This document shows, piece by piece, positions 18,592 through 25,748 of a DNA stretch of 54,587 nt (position 1 is its first letter; each line of letters begins with the position of its first letter). Below the pieces are notes generated by a model. That model searched no databases. It was not told the DNA's origin and saw only the letters and a list, made by a program, of their open reading frames with translations. This DNA is from Macromonas nakdongensis (GTDB lineage Bacteria; Pseudomonadota; Gammaproteobacteria; Burkholderiales; Burkholderiaceae_C). Location of the stretch: contig NZ_NWMV01000066.1 of NCBI RefSeq assembly GCF_002837145.1, forward strand, positions 1 through 54,587. Reading direction: 5' to 3'. A program made the position numbers and the translations under genes.

Positions 18592-20031
18592 ATGAACGTG
18601 ACCGTGGTGGGTGCGGGGTATGTGGGGCTGGTGACGGCGGCCTGTCTCGCCGATCTGGGGCACCGGGTGGTGGGCGTGGACCGCGACCACGGCCGGGTGG
18701 CCCTGTTGCAGGCCGGGGGGGTGCCGATTTACGAACCCGGGCTGGACGAGCTGGTGCGGCGCAACGGCCAGGCCGGGCGCCTGCGCTTCACGACCGCGCT
18801 GTCGCAGGCGGTGACCGAGGCCGAGGTGGTGTTCATCGCCGTGGGCACGCCGCCGCAGGAAGACGGCTCGGCCGACCTGCAACACGTGCTCGATGTGGCG
18901 CGCCAGGTGGGCATGAACCTGCGCGGCTTCCAGGTGGTGGTGAACAAGTCGACCGTGCCGGTGGGCACCGGGGCGCGGGTGCAGGCGGCGATCGCGCAGG
19001 AGCTGCGGCGGCGCGGACTGGAGGAGACGCCGTTTGCCGTCGTCTCCAACCCCGAGTTCCTGAAGGAAGGCGCGGCCATCGACGACTTCATGCGGCCCGA
19101 CCGGATCGTGGTGGGCGTGCCCGAAGGCCCCCTGGGGGCACGCGCCCGCCAGACGATGGCGCAGTTGTACGCGCCGTTCAACCGACACCACGAACGCACC
19201 GTGTGGATGGACGTGGCCAGCGCCGAACTGAGCAAATACGCCGCCAACGCCATGCTGGCCACGCGCATCTCTTTCATGAACGAGATGGCGCACCTGGCCG
19301 ACCGGGTGGGCGCCGACATCGACGCGGTGCGCCGCGGCATCGGTGCGGACCAGCGCATCGGCCACAGCTTTCTGTACGCCGGCACCGGCTACGGCGGCAG
19401 TTGCTTCCCCAAGGACACGCGCGCCCTGATCCACACCGCCGCCGCGCACGGCGTGCCGATGCAGGTGGTGGCATCGGTGGAGCGCGTCAACCGGGCGCAG
19501 AAGCAGGTGCTGGTCGAGCACCTGCTGGCCCTGTTTGGCCCGGACCTGCGCGGGCGGCGTTTCGCCATCTGGGGCCTGGCCTTCAAGCCCAACACCAACG
19601 ACATGCGCGAAGCGCCCAGCCGCACCGTCATCGCCGAGCTGCTGCGGCGCGGGGCCGAGGTCGTGGCCCACGACCCGGTGGCCATGGACGAGGCGCGGCG
19701 AGCGCTCGGCCACGATCTGGACCCCGCGCTGGCGAACGGCCCCCAGCTGCACCTGGTGGATGACCCGAACGCGGCCCTGGCCGGCGCCCACGCCTTGCTG
19801 CTGCTGACCGAGTGGAAATGCTTCCACAACCCGGACTGGGCCCAGGTGCGCGACAGCATGCAGGAGGCCATTGTGCTGGACGGGCGCAACCTCTACGACC
19901 CGGCCCTGTTGCAGGCCCACGGCGTGGCCCACATCGGCATCGGCCGGCGCAACGCGCTGGGGCTGGCGCGCCTGGCCCAGACGGCCCGGGCCGAAGGCCA
20001 ACAGACGCAAGGGCAGACGCTGCCCCTGTGA
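18592..20031 (+). CDS. ugd: UDP-glucose 6-dehydrogenase
   Basis: Oxidises UDP-glucose twice with NAD to UDP-glucuronate. The 479 residues have an N-terminal Rossmann domain (VVGAGYVGL at 5-13, FIAVGTPP at 81-88, NKSTVPVGTG), a central helical part with catalytic Lys216 in ELSKYAANA, catalytic Cys271 in GGSCFPKD, and a C-terminal UDP-binding domain (LAFKPNTNDMREAPS). ATG 18592 is set by AGGAG at 18581-18585. UDP-glucuronate is usually made for capsule or LPS, but here the Pho array and the neighbouring diacylglycerol-type glycosyltransferase point to glucuronosyl-diacylglycerol synthesis. It converges on the GT4 gene. Confidence 0.95.
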   Translation: MNVTVVGAGYVGLVTAACLADLGHRVVGVDRDHGRVALLQAGGVPIYEPGLDELVRRNGQAGRLRFTTALSQAVTEAEVVFIAVGTPPQEDGSADLQHVLDVARQVGMNLRGFQVVVNKSTVPVGTGARVQAAIAQELRRRGLEETPFAVVSNPEFLKEGAAIDDFMRPDRIVVGVPEGPLGARARQTMAQLYAPFNRHHERTVWMDVASAELSKYAANAMLATRISFMNEMAHLADRVGADIDAVRRGIGADQRIGHSFLYAGTGYGGSCFPKDTRALIHTAAAHGVPMQVVASVERVNRAQKQVLVEHLLALFGPDLRGRRFAIWGLAFKPNTNDMREAPSRTVIAELLRRGAEVVAHDPVAMDEARRALGHDLDPALANGPQLHLVDDPNAALAGAHALLLLTEWKCFHNPDWAQVRDSMQEAIVLDGRNLYDPALLQAHGVAHIGIGRRNALGLARLAQTARAEGQQTQGQTLPL

Positions 20032-20044
20032 CCTCGGCACGGAC

Positions 20045-21292
20045 TCAGGGCGCGGACTGGGTCCAGCACAGGGCGCCGGCCCGTGCACCGCTGCCCCCCT
20101 CGGCGTGGCTGCGCAGCAGGCGCAGCCAGACGCCCTCCACCTGGCCGACGATCTGGCTCCAGTCCAGGGCCAGGGTGGTGTCGCGCGCACCGGCGCGCAG
20201 GGTCTGCACCCAGGGCGGGTTGCCGGCCAGGTCGGCGGCCCGGCGCACGAAAGCCTCGGCATCGCCCATCGGGGCCAGCACCCCGTTCTGGCCGTGGCGG
20301 ATCAGTTCGGCCGCAGCGGCGTAGTCAAACGCCAGCACCGCCAGGCCGCTGGCCATGGCCTCGGGCGTGACGTTGCCATAGGTTTCGGTCAGGCTGGGGA
20401 AGAGGAAGACATCGGCGCTGGCGTAGTGGTCGGCCAGGTCGGTGCCGCTGCGCGAGCCCGCCAAGATGGCGTCGGGGCAGGCTTGCTGGAAAGCTTCGCG
20501 CTCGGGCCCGTCGCCCACCACCACCAGGCGGCAGCGCGGGTTGACCGCGCGCATGGCGGCGTGGGCCTGGGCCAGCAGGTGCAGGTTTTTCTCGGCCGCC
20601 AGCCGCCCGACCGACAGCACCACCAGATCGTCCGGCGCCACCCCCCATTCGGCACGCAGGGCGGCGTTGCGCCGTGCCGGCATGAAGCGCTGGGTGTCCA
20701 CCCCGCGCGCCACCACCAGCAGGCGTTCAAAACCCATGCTCCCCAACTCGGCCTGCAGGCCGGGCGTGGGCACCATGGTGCAGTGGGCCAGGTTGTGGAA
20801 CTTGCGCAGGTAGGCGGCAATGGGCTTTTCCAGCCAGGCCATGCCGTAGTGGCGGCTGTAGGCGTGGAAATTGGTGCGGAAATCGGTGCTGATGGGCAGC
20901 TTGAGCTTGCGCGCCGCCTGCAGCGCCGACCAGCCCAGCGGGCCCTCGGTGGCCACGTGCACCAGGTCGGGCCGGCGCAGGGTCCACAGACCGATCAGAG
21001 ATTTTTTGGCCGGCATGCCCATGCGCAGGTGCGGGTAGCGAGGAATGGGCAGCCCCCGCATCAGCACCTGCTCGAGCCCCTCTTCGGCCCCCGCCCGCTC
21101 CAGCCGGGCCTGGCGCGGGCGCACCAGTTGCAGGTCGTGGTTGCGGGCCTGCAGGCCGCGCACCAGGCGGTCCACCGTCAGGGCCACACCATTGACCTCG
21201 GGCGGGTAGGTTTCGGTGACCACCGCGATGCGCAGCGAACGCTGCAAGGGCGGGAAATTCTCGATGACCAGGGGCTCGGCGGCGGTGTTCAT
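20045..21292 (-). CDS. GT4-family glycosyltransferase, probable diacylglycerol glycosyltransferase (Agt/SqdX-like)
   Basis: Retaining GT-B glycosyltransferase of 415 residues. The N-domain begins IAVVTETYPPEVNGVALTV, the opening typical of SqdX, MgdA and Agt lipid glycosyltransferases. The C-domain has VLSVGRLAAEKN, VVVGDGPER and the EX7E motif ETYGNVTPE. ATG 21292 leaves the Pho box outside the coding region, with GGGAG upstream. In rhizobial and marine bacteria, Agt next to PlcP makes monoglucosyl- and glucuronosyl-diacylglycerol under phosphate limitation. Here PlcP, Ugd and this gene lie within 6 kb. Mannosyltransferases of phosphatidylinositol mannoside type belong to the same family and cannot be excluded from sequence alone. 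Confidence 0.78.
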   Translation of the reverse strand: MNTAAEPLVIENFPPLQRSLRIAVVTETYPPEVNGVALTVDRLVRGLQARNHDLQLVRPRQARLERAGAEEGLEQVLMRGLPIPRYPHLRMGMPAKKSLIGLWTLRRPDLVHVATEGPLGWSALQAARKLKLPISTDFRTNFHAYSRHYGMAWLEKPIAAYLRKFHNLAHCTMVPTPGLQAELGSMGFERLLVVARGVDTQRFMPARRNAALRAEWGVAPDDLVVLSVGRLAAEKNLHLLAQAHAAMRAVNPRCRLVVVGDGPEREAFQQACPDAILAGSRSGTDLADHYASADVFLFPSLTETYGNVTPEAMASGLAVLAFDYAAAAELIRHGQNGVLAPMGDAEAFVRRAADLAGNPPWVQTLRAGARDTTLALDWSQIVGQVEGVWLRLLRSHAEGGSGARAGALCWTQSAP

Positions 21293-21314
21293 GCCGACAT
21301 GCTCCCGCCCACAG

Positions 21315-21332
21315 ATAACAAGCATGTGACAA
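21315..21332 (-). promoter_or_regulatory. Pho box of the GT4 gene
   Basis: Minus strand: TTGTCAC (21332-21326), spacer ATGC, TTGTTAT (21321-21315). GAGCAT follows after 10 nt (21304-21299) and is a weak -10. Confidence 0.68.
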
Positions 21333-21376
21333 AACGGTCCGATCCGGCGCAAGACCTCCGCATGACAAGCAGGGGG

Positions 21377-21394
21377 CTGTCACGCGGCTTTCAC
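21377..21394 (+). promoter_or_regulatory. Pho box of the Mpo1-like gene
   Basis: CTGTCAC (21377-21383), spacer GCGG, CTTTCAC (21388-21394) on the plus strand. It stands back to back with the GT4 Pho box, so the two divergent genes are probably co-regulated. Confidence 0.75.
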
Positions 21395-21408
21395 AGCCCC
21401 CGCCCACC

Positions 21409-21471
21409 ATGGACCTGCCCAACGCCCTGCGGCGGGCACGCCGTTTGATCAACCCGAGGAACGCCACGTGA
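21409..21471 (+). CDS. Possible 20-codon leader ORF
   Basis: ATG 21409 opens a 20-residue basic peptide (MDLPNALRRARR then LINPRNAT) whose TGA overlaps the GTG start of the next gene. It is positioned for translational coupling, but no ribosome binding site precedes it and chance occurrence is quite possible. Confidence 0.25.
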   Translation: MDLPNALRRARRLINPRNAT

Positions 21472-22070
21472 ACGATTTTCTGCAAGCCCTGCGCGTCCAG
21501 CGCTGGGACGACCACCGCTACTACCACCACAGCCGCATCAACCAGAGCCTGCACCTGCTCAGCGCCATGAGTTTCGTGGTGGCCTATGGCCTGCTGTTCA
21601 GCGACCCGGCCATGGCCGCGCTGCTGGCCTGGGGCGTGTCGATGGTGAGCCGCCAGGCCGGCCATTTCTTTTTCGAGCCCAAGGGCTACGACGAAATCAA
21701 CCAGGCCACGCACGAATACAAAGAAGACATCAAAGTGGGCTACAACCTGCGCCGCAAGGTGGTGCTGATGGCCATCTGGGCGTTGTCGCCGCTGCTGCTG
21801 GTGTGGCAACCCGACCTGCTCGGCCTGCTCGAGCCGCACGGCGACTGGCGCGGCTTCGTCCACAACGTCGGCCTGCTGTGGTTCGCCGTGGGCGTGGGGG
21901 GGCTGGCGTTCCGCGTGCTGCAACTGGCGCTGCAGCAGAACCTGCACACCGGGCTGGTGTGGGCCACCAAGATCGTCACCGATCCCTTCCACGACATCAA
22001 GCTCTACCACAAGGCCCCGTGGTACCTGATGCAAGGCCAGTTGCTGGACCCGGGGCACCGCGCCGGCTGA
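21468..22070 (+). CDS. Mpo1/DUF962-like integral membrane protein
   Basis: 200-residue membrane protein with about four hydrophobic segments (about 29-45, 46-60, 98-115, 132-152). It is rich in histidines near the membrane surface: H20, H21, H29, H66 within GHFFFE, H82, H132, H160, H175 and H181 (HDIKLYH). The GHxxFE element recalls the DUF962/Mpo1 family, whose yeast member is an Fe(II) dioxygenase shortening 2-hydroxy fatty acids. The similarity is partial and I would not assign the reaction. GTG 21468 is chosen because GAGGA lies 7 nt upstream. The Pho box and lipid-gene neighbours suggest a role in membrane lipid adaptation, perhaps acyl-chain oxidation. Confidence 0.6.
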   Translation: MNDFLQALRVQRWDDHRYYHHSRINQSLHLLSAMSFVVAYGLLFSDPAMAALLAWGVSMVSRQAGHFFFEPKGYDEINQATHEYKEDIKVGYNLRRKVVLMAIWALSPLLLVWQPDLLGLLEPHGDWRGFVHNVGLLWFAVGVGGLAFRVLQLALQQNLHTGLVWATKIVTDPFHDIKLYHKAPWYLMQGQLLDPGHRAG

Positions 22071-22099
22071 TGCCCGGCCCGCGCCGCGGGCCATTCCTG

Positions 22100-22131
22100 A
22101 ACGCCGGGCCGCACGGACCCGGCGTTTTTTT
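22100..22131 (+). terminator. Terminator between the convergent Mpo1-like and aminotransferase genes
   Basis: Perfect 9-bp stem AACGCCGGG / CCCGGCGTT around the loop CCGCACGGA, followed by seven T in total on the right arm and tail. It ends 8 nt before the stop of the convergent gene. Confidence 0.88.
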
Positions 22132-22138
22132 GGGCGGG

Positions 22139-23791
22139 TCAGCGCCAGCGGGCCCCCCACATTTCACGCAGCACCTGACGCCGGATGGCACGGTGCGTCA
22201 GTTCCGGCGCGGCCCACCACCAGCCGTCCTCGCGCATGCGCTGGCAGGCCTGCACGAAGCGGTGGGTGACTTCGGCCAGGTCGGCGTCGGTGTAATTCAG
22301 GCTGAAGATGAAACGGCCCGTACCCACCCAGCTCAGCGCCAGCCCCTGCTCGCGCAGGTAGAACTGCAGCATCCAGTGGTAACGCGAGGGCTGGGTGTAG
22401 CTCACCGTCCAGATGCTGCCCAGGGCATCGACGCGCAGCGGCAGTTGCTCCGCCTGCAAGGCCTGGTTGAAACGCTGGGCATGGGCCACCCAGCGTTCGT
22501 CCAGCCCCTGGTAAATGGCCTGAATTTCGGGTGACTCCAGGCGGCGCAAAAAGGCCAGCATGGCGCCCATGACGTAGGGGTGCGCATTGAAAGTGCCACG
22601 GGCAAAGCACAGGTCGGCCGGGCGTTCTTCGCGGTAGCGCTGCATCAGCGCGGCACGGCCACACACCACGCCCACCGGCAGGCCGCCGCCCAGGGTTTTG
22701 CCGTAGCACACCAGGTCGGCCTGCACACCGAAGTAGGCCTGGGCACCGCCCTGCGCCAACCTGAATCCTACAAACACCTCATCCAGAATGAACACGATGC
22801 CGCGCTCCTGGCAGACGCGCTGCAGGCGGCGCAACCAGTCGGTGTAGGCGGCACGGTCGTAAGCGGCGCTGCGGCTGCCGTCCACCAGGGTGGAGTCGCC
22901 CGGGGCGTTGCGGTTGGGGTGCAGCGCCTGCAAGGGGTTGACCAGCACGCAGGCGATGTCTTGGCGGCTGCGCAGCACGTCCAGGCTGCGCTCGTCCATG
23001 TCCTGCAGGGTGTAGGTTTCGCGCGGCGGCAGCGGGTTGCCGGGGCCGGGCTGCACGTCCTCCCACCAGCCGTGGTAAGCCCCGGTGAATCGCACCAGGT
23101 GGCGTTTGCCGGTGTGGTAACGCGCCAGGCGCACGGCCTGCATCACCGCCTCGGTGCCCGACATGTGGAAGCTCACCGCCTCCAGCCCGGAAATGGCTTG
23201 CAGGCGCTGCACCACCTCGGCCACGCAGGGGTGGTAGCCACCCAGCACTGGGCCCAGCGCACTGCCCAGTTGCGTCCCTTCGGCCATGCAGGCCTTGTAA
23301 AAGTCCACTCCGAACACGTTGACGCCGTAGGAGCCGGCCAGGTCGTGGTGCCACTGCCCGTCCAGGTCGCGCAGTTGCACGCCCGCGGCCTCGGCCCAGA
23401 AGGCGCCAATGGGCAGGCTGGCCCGCACCACCGGGCTGAATTGGAAGGGCACGCGGTAGCGGCGGGTGAACTGCAGGTCGGGCAAGCCGGCACGGGCCTG
23501 CTGCGTCAGCGCCAAAGTGTGGGGCGAGCGTTCGCGCAGGACCCGGCCCAGGCGCTCAAAGCCGGCGCGGCGCTGTGCGACCACGGCCTCTGGCGCACCA
23601 TCGACGCGGAAAAAAGTGGTTTCGTCGTAGGCGTAGCCGGGCACCAGGCGCGCCACCCGCTTGGCCAGGCGCGAATGGCCGGCCAGGGAGCGGTGCTTGG
23701 CGCGCGAGAGTTGCAGGCGCTGGCGCACAGGGCGCCACAGGGCCGCGGCGGCGGCCAGGGCGCCGGCGGTGAGGGCAAGGTCAACGGGCAT
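22139..23791 (-). CDS. Membrane-anchored class III PLP aminotransferase-like protein
   Basis: 550-residue fold-type I PLP enzyme related to glutamate-1-semialdehyde aminomutase and omega-aminotransferases. PLP-site landmarks are SGTEA (211-215), YHGWW (239-243), ILDEV (Asp337) and Schiff-base Lys365 in YGKTLGGG. It is about 110 residues longer than GSA aminomutase at the N-terminus. The extension starts with a hydrophobic stretch (residues 4-19) followed by many basic residues, suggesting one membrane anchor with the enzyme on the cytoplasmic face. It is divergent from the PSD-family gene with a 57-nt gap holding Pho-type heptamers. Haem biosynthesis is unlikely in this setting. An amine-forming step on a lipid head group or its precursor is my inference; the substrate is unknown. 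Confidence 0.72.
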   Translation of the reverse strand: MPVDLALTAGALAAAAALWRPVRQRLQLSRAKHRSLAGHSRLAKRVARLVPGYAYDETTFFRVDGAPEAVVAQRRAGFERLGRVLRERSPHTLALTQQARAGLPDLQFTRRYRVPFQFSPVVRASLPIGAFWAEAAGVQLRDLDGQWHHDLAGSYGVNVFGVDFYKACMAEGTQLGSALGPVLGGYHPCVAEVVQRLQAISGLEAVSFHMSGTEAVMQAVRLARYHTGKRHLVRFTGAYHGWWEDVQPGPGNPLPPRETYTLQDMDERSLDVLRSRQDIACVLVNPLQALHPNRNAPGDSTLVDGSRSAAYDRAAYTDWLRRLQRVCQERGIVFILDEVFVGFRLAQGGAQAYFGVQADLVCYGKTLGGGLPVGVVCGRAALMQRYREERPADLCFARGTFNAHPYVMGAMLAFLRRLESPEIQAIYQGLDERWVAHAQRFNQALQAEQLPLRVDALGSIWTVSYTQPSRYHWMLQFYLREQGLALSWVGTGRFIFSLNYTDADLAEVTHRFVQACQRMREDGWWWAAPELTHRAIRRQVLREMWGARWR

Positions 23792-23844
23792 GTCATCAAG
23801 CTTTCAAGTGAGGTCGTGACAGTTGTATGCCCAACGTTTGACAA
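23790..23844. promoter_or_regulatory. Divergent Pho half-sites between the aminotransferase and PSD-like genes
   Basis: Plus strand, toward the PSD-like gene: ATGTCAT (23790-23796), CAAG, CTTTCAA (23801-23807). Minus strand, toward the aminotransferase: TTGTCAA (23844-23838), TGGGCAT (23833-23827, poor), CTGTCAC (23822-23816), again with an 11-bp period. The first plus-strand unit overlaps the aminotransferase start codon. No strong -10 is visible in either direction. Confidence 0.6.
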
Positions 23845-23848
23845 TCCC

Positions 23849-24736
23849 ATGAACACCACCCCCTTGCGCGACCGCCTGCTGCTGCAGGAAGACCTGAATT
23901 TTCTGCTCACCAACCGCATTCCGCGCCACGCGCTGACGCGGCTGGTGGGGCGCTACAGCCGCATCCGCAGCCGCTGGCTGACGCGCCTGTCCATCGCCAT
24001 CTGGAGCCTGTTCACCGACCTCGATTTGAGCGAAGCCGCCCAGCAGGAGTTCGACAGCCTGCACGCCTGCTTCACCCGCGCCTTGCGCCCCGGTGCCCGC
24101 CCTTACGACCCCAACCCGGACGTGCTGGCCAGCCCTTGCGACGCCATCGTCGGCGAATGCGGCGCGGTGCAGGGGCAGCAGGTCTGGCAGGCCAAGGGCT
24201 TCCCTTACACCTTGGCCGACCTGATGGGCTCGGCCGAACTCGCCGCCCAGCACGCCGACGGCCGGTACGTCACCCTGCGCCTGACTTCCAACATGTACCA
24301 CCGCTTCCACGCGCCGCACGATCTGGTGGTGGACCGCGTCACCTACATCAGCGGCGACACCTGGAACGTCAACCCCATCGCCTTGAAACGGGTGGAACGG
24401 CTGTTCTGCAAGAACGAGCGGGCGGTGATCGAAACCCGCCTGGCCGCTGATGGCACGCGGCTCACCCTGGTGCCGGTGGCCGCGGTGCTGGTGGCCAGCA
24501 TCCGGCTGTACTGGCTGGACGTGCTGCTGCACCTGAAGTACCGCGGCCCCAACGTCATTCCCTGCCATGCCCCCATGCACAAGGGCCAGGAAATGGGCTG
24601 GTTCGAACACGGCTCGACCATCATCGTTTTCGTTCCCCCCGGCTGGCAATTGGCCGCGGGCCTGGCCAGCGGCCAGCGCCTGCGCGCCGGGCAGGCGCTG
24701 CTGCGCCGCGATCCAGCCCAGGCAAGCCCCACCTGA
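23849..24736 (+). CDS. Phosphatidylserine decarboxylase family protein
   Basis: Pyruvoyl-dependent decarboxylase of 295 residues. The catalytic elements of the family are present: SPCDAIVGE (Asp98), YHRFHAP (His151, His154) and the self-cleavage site HGST, with Ser256 expected to become the pyruvoyl group on a small alpha chain. The protein therefore looks active. PSD normally makes phosphatidylethanolamine. A gene for that under phosphate-starvation control is odd, and the usual pssA partner is absent. It may be a paralogue acting on another serine- or carboxylate-bearing lipid, or may remodel PE supply for PlcP. The start is at ATG 23849, shortly after the divergent Pho sites. Confidence 0.85.
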   Translation: MNTTPLRDRLLLQEDLNFLLTNRIPRHALTRLVGRYSRIRSRWLTRLSIAIWSLFTDLDLSEAAQQEFDSLHACFTRALRPGARPYDPNPDVLASPCDAIVGECGAVQGQQVWQAKGFPYTLADLMGSAELAAQHADGRYVTLRLTSNMYHRFHAPHDLVVDRVTYISGDTWNVNPIALKRVERLFCKNERAVIETRLAADGTRLTLVPVAAVLVASIRLYWLDVLLHLKYRGPNVIPCHAPMHKGQEMGWFEHGSTIIVFVPPGWQLAAGLASGQRLRAGQALLRRDPAQASPT

Positions 24737-24755
24737 GGGGGACCGGCCACGGCGG

Positions 24756-24800
24756 TTGACACCGTTTTGTCACAAAATATTCACGAACGAAGGCTACGCT
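24756..24800 (+). promoter_or_regulatory. Pho box and -10 of ppk2-arsC
   Basis: Three half-sites 11 bp apart: TTGACAC (24756-24762), TTGTCAC (24767-24773) and TATTCAC (24778-24784), with spacers CGTT and AAAA. TACGCT (24795-24800) begins after 10 nt and may be the -10. Confidence 0.82.
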
Positions 24801-24829
24801 GGGTTGTCCGCACACCGCCCTCTCCCACC

Positions 24830-25747
24830 ATGGCCCTGCCCCACGACGAACTCCTGCGCCGCATCGAACGCGACCTGCTCGACAGCTACGACGAAGAGCT
24901 GGAGCTGGAAATCGAAGACCGCGACCACAGCCAAGCCCTGGCCCGCGGCGAGCAGCCACACAACCCACAGGACAAGGCCGCACGCCTGGCCTATTTCCGC
25001 GAGCTGTTCCAGTTGCAGGGCGAACTCGTCAAGCTGCAGGACTGGGTGGCCGCCACCAAACAAAAGGTGGTGATCCTGTTCGAAGGCCGGGACGCCGCCG
25101 GTAAAGGGGGCGTCATCAAACGCATCACCCAGCGGCTGAACCCGCGCGTCTGCCGCGTGGTGGCCCTGCCCGCCCCCAACGACCGCGAACGCACCCAGTG
25201 GTACTTCCAGCGCTACGTGCCGCACCTGCCCGCCGCCGGCGAGCTGGTGCTGTTCGACCGCAGCTGGTACAACCGCGCTGGCGTGGAAAAAGTCATGGGC
25301 TTCTGCTCCGACGACGAATACGAAGAGTTTTTCCGCTCGGTGCCCGAATTCGAGCGCATGCTGGTGCGCTCCGGCATCGTGCTCATCAAATACTGGTTCT
25401 CCATCACCGACGACGAGCAGCACCTGCGCTTCCTGGGCCGCATCCACGACCCGCTCAAGCAGTGGAAGCTCAGCCCCATGGACCTGGAAAGCCGCCGCCG
25501 CTGGGAGGACTACACCCGCGCCAAGGAAACCATGCTGGAACGCACCCACATCGCCGAAGCGCCGTGGTGGGTGGTACCGGCCGACGACAAAAAACAGGCG
25601 CGGCTCAACTGCATCCACCACCTGCTGTCACGCTTCAATTACCACGAGATCCAGCGCCCCGAAGTGATCCTGCCGGCGCGGGTGCGCCATCCGGACTACC
25701 TCCGGCATCCGGTGCCAGACTCGATGATCGTTCCACAACACTACTGA
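24830..25747 (+). CDS. ppk2: Polyphosphate kinase 2 family protein
   Basis: P-loop kinase that moves phosphate between polyphosphate and nucleotides. The 305-residue protein carries Walker A FEGRDAAGKGG (K92), the PPK2 lid and Walker B segment LFDRSWYNRAGVEKVMGF (Asp143), and the C-terminal HDPLKQWKLSPMD block. The start is ATG 24830. There is no recognisable Shine-Dalgarno sequence, but upstream codons fall in the Pho box. Most PPK2 enzymes run toward NDP or NTP synthesis, so together with Pho-controlled ppk1 the cell could both store and spend polyphosphate in starvation. Cotranscribed with the ArsC-like gene one base downstream. Confidence 0.95.
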   Translation: MALPHDELLRRIERDLLDSYDEELELEIEDRDHSQALARGEQPHNPQDKAARLAYFRELFQLQGELVKLQDWVAATKQKVVILFEGRDAAGKGGVIKRITQRLNPRVCRVVALPAPNDRERTQWYFQRYVPHLPAAGELVLFDRSWYNRAGVEKVMGFCSDDEYEEFFRSVPEFERMLVRSGIVLIKYWFSITDDEQHLRFLGRIHDPLKQWKLSPMDLESRRRWEDYTRAKETMLERTHIAEAPWWVVPADDKKQARLNCIHHLLSRFNYHEIQRPEVILPARVRHPDYLRHPVPDSMIVPQHY

Positions 25748-25748
25748 C

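Noticed and set aside
22139-23791. Assignment of the class III aminotransferase as HemL (glutamate-1-semialdehyde aminomutase)
   Set aside because: The long membrane-anchored N-terminus, Pho-type promoter and lipid-gene neighbours do not fit a haem housekeeping enzyme.
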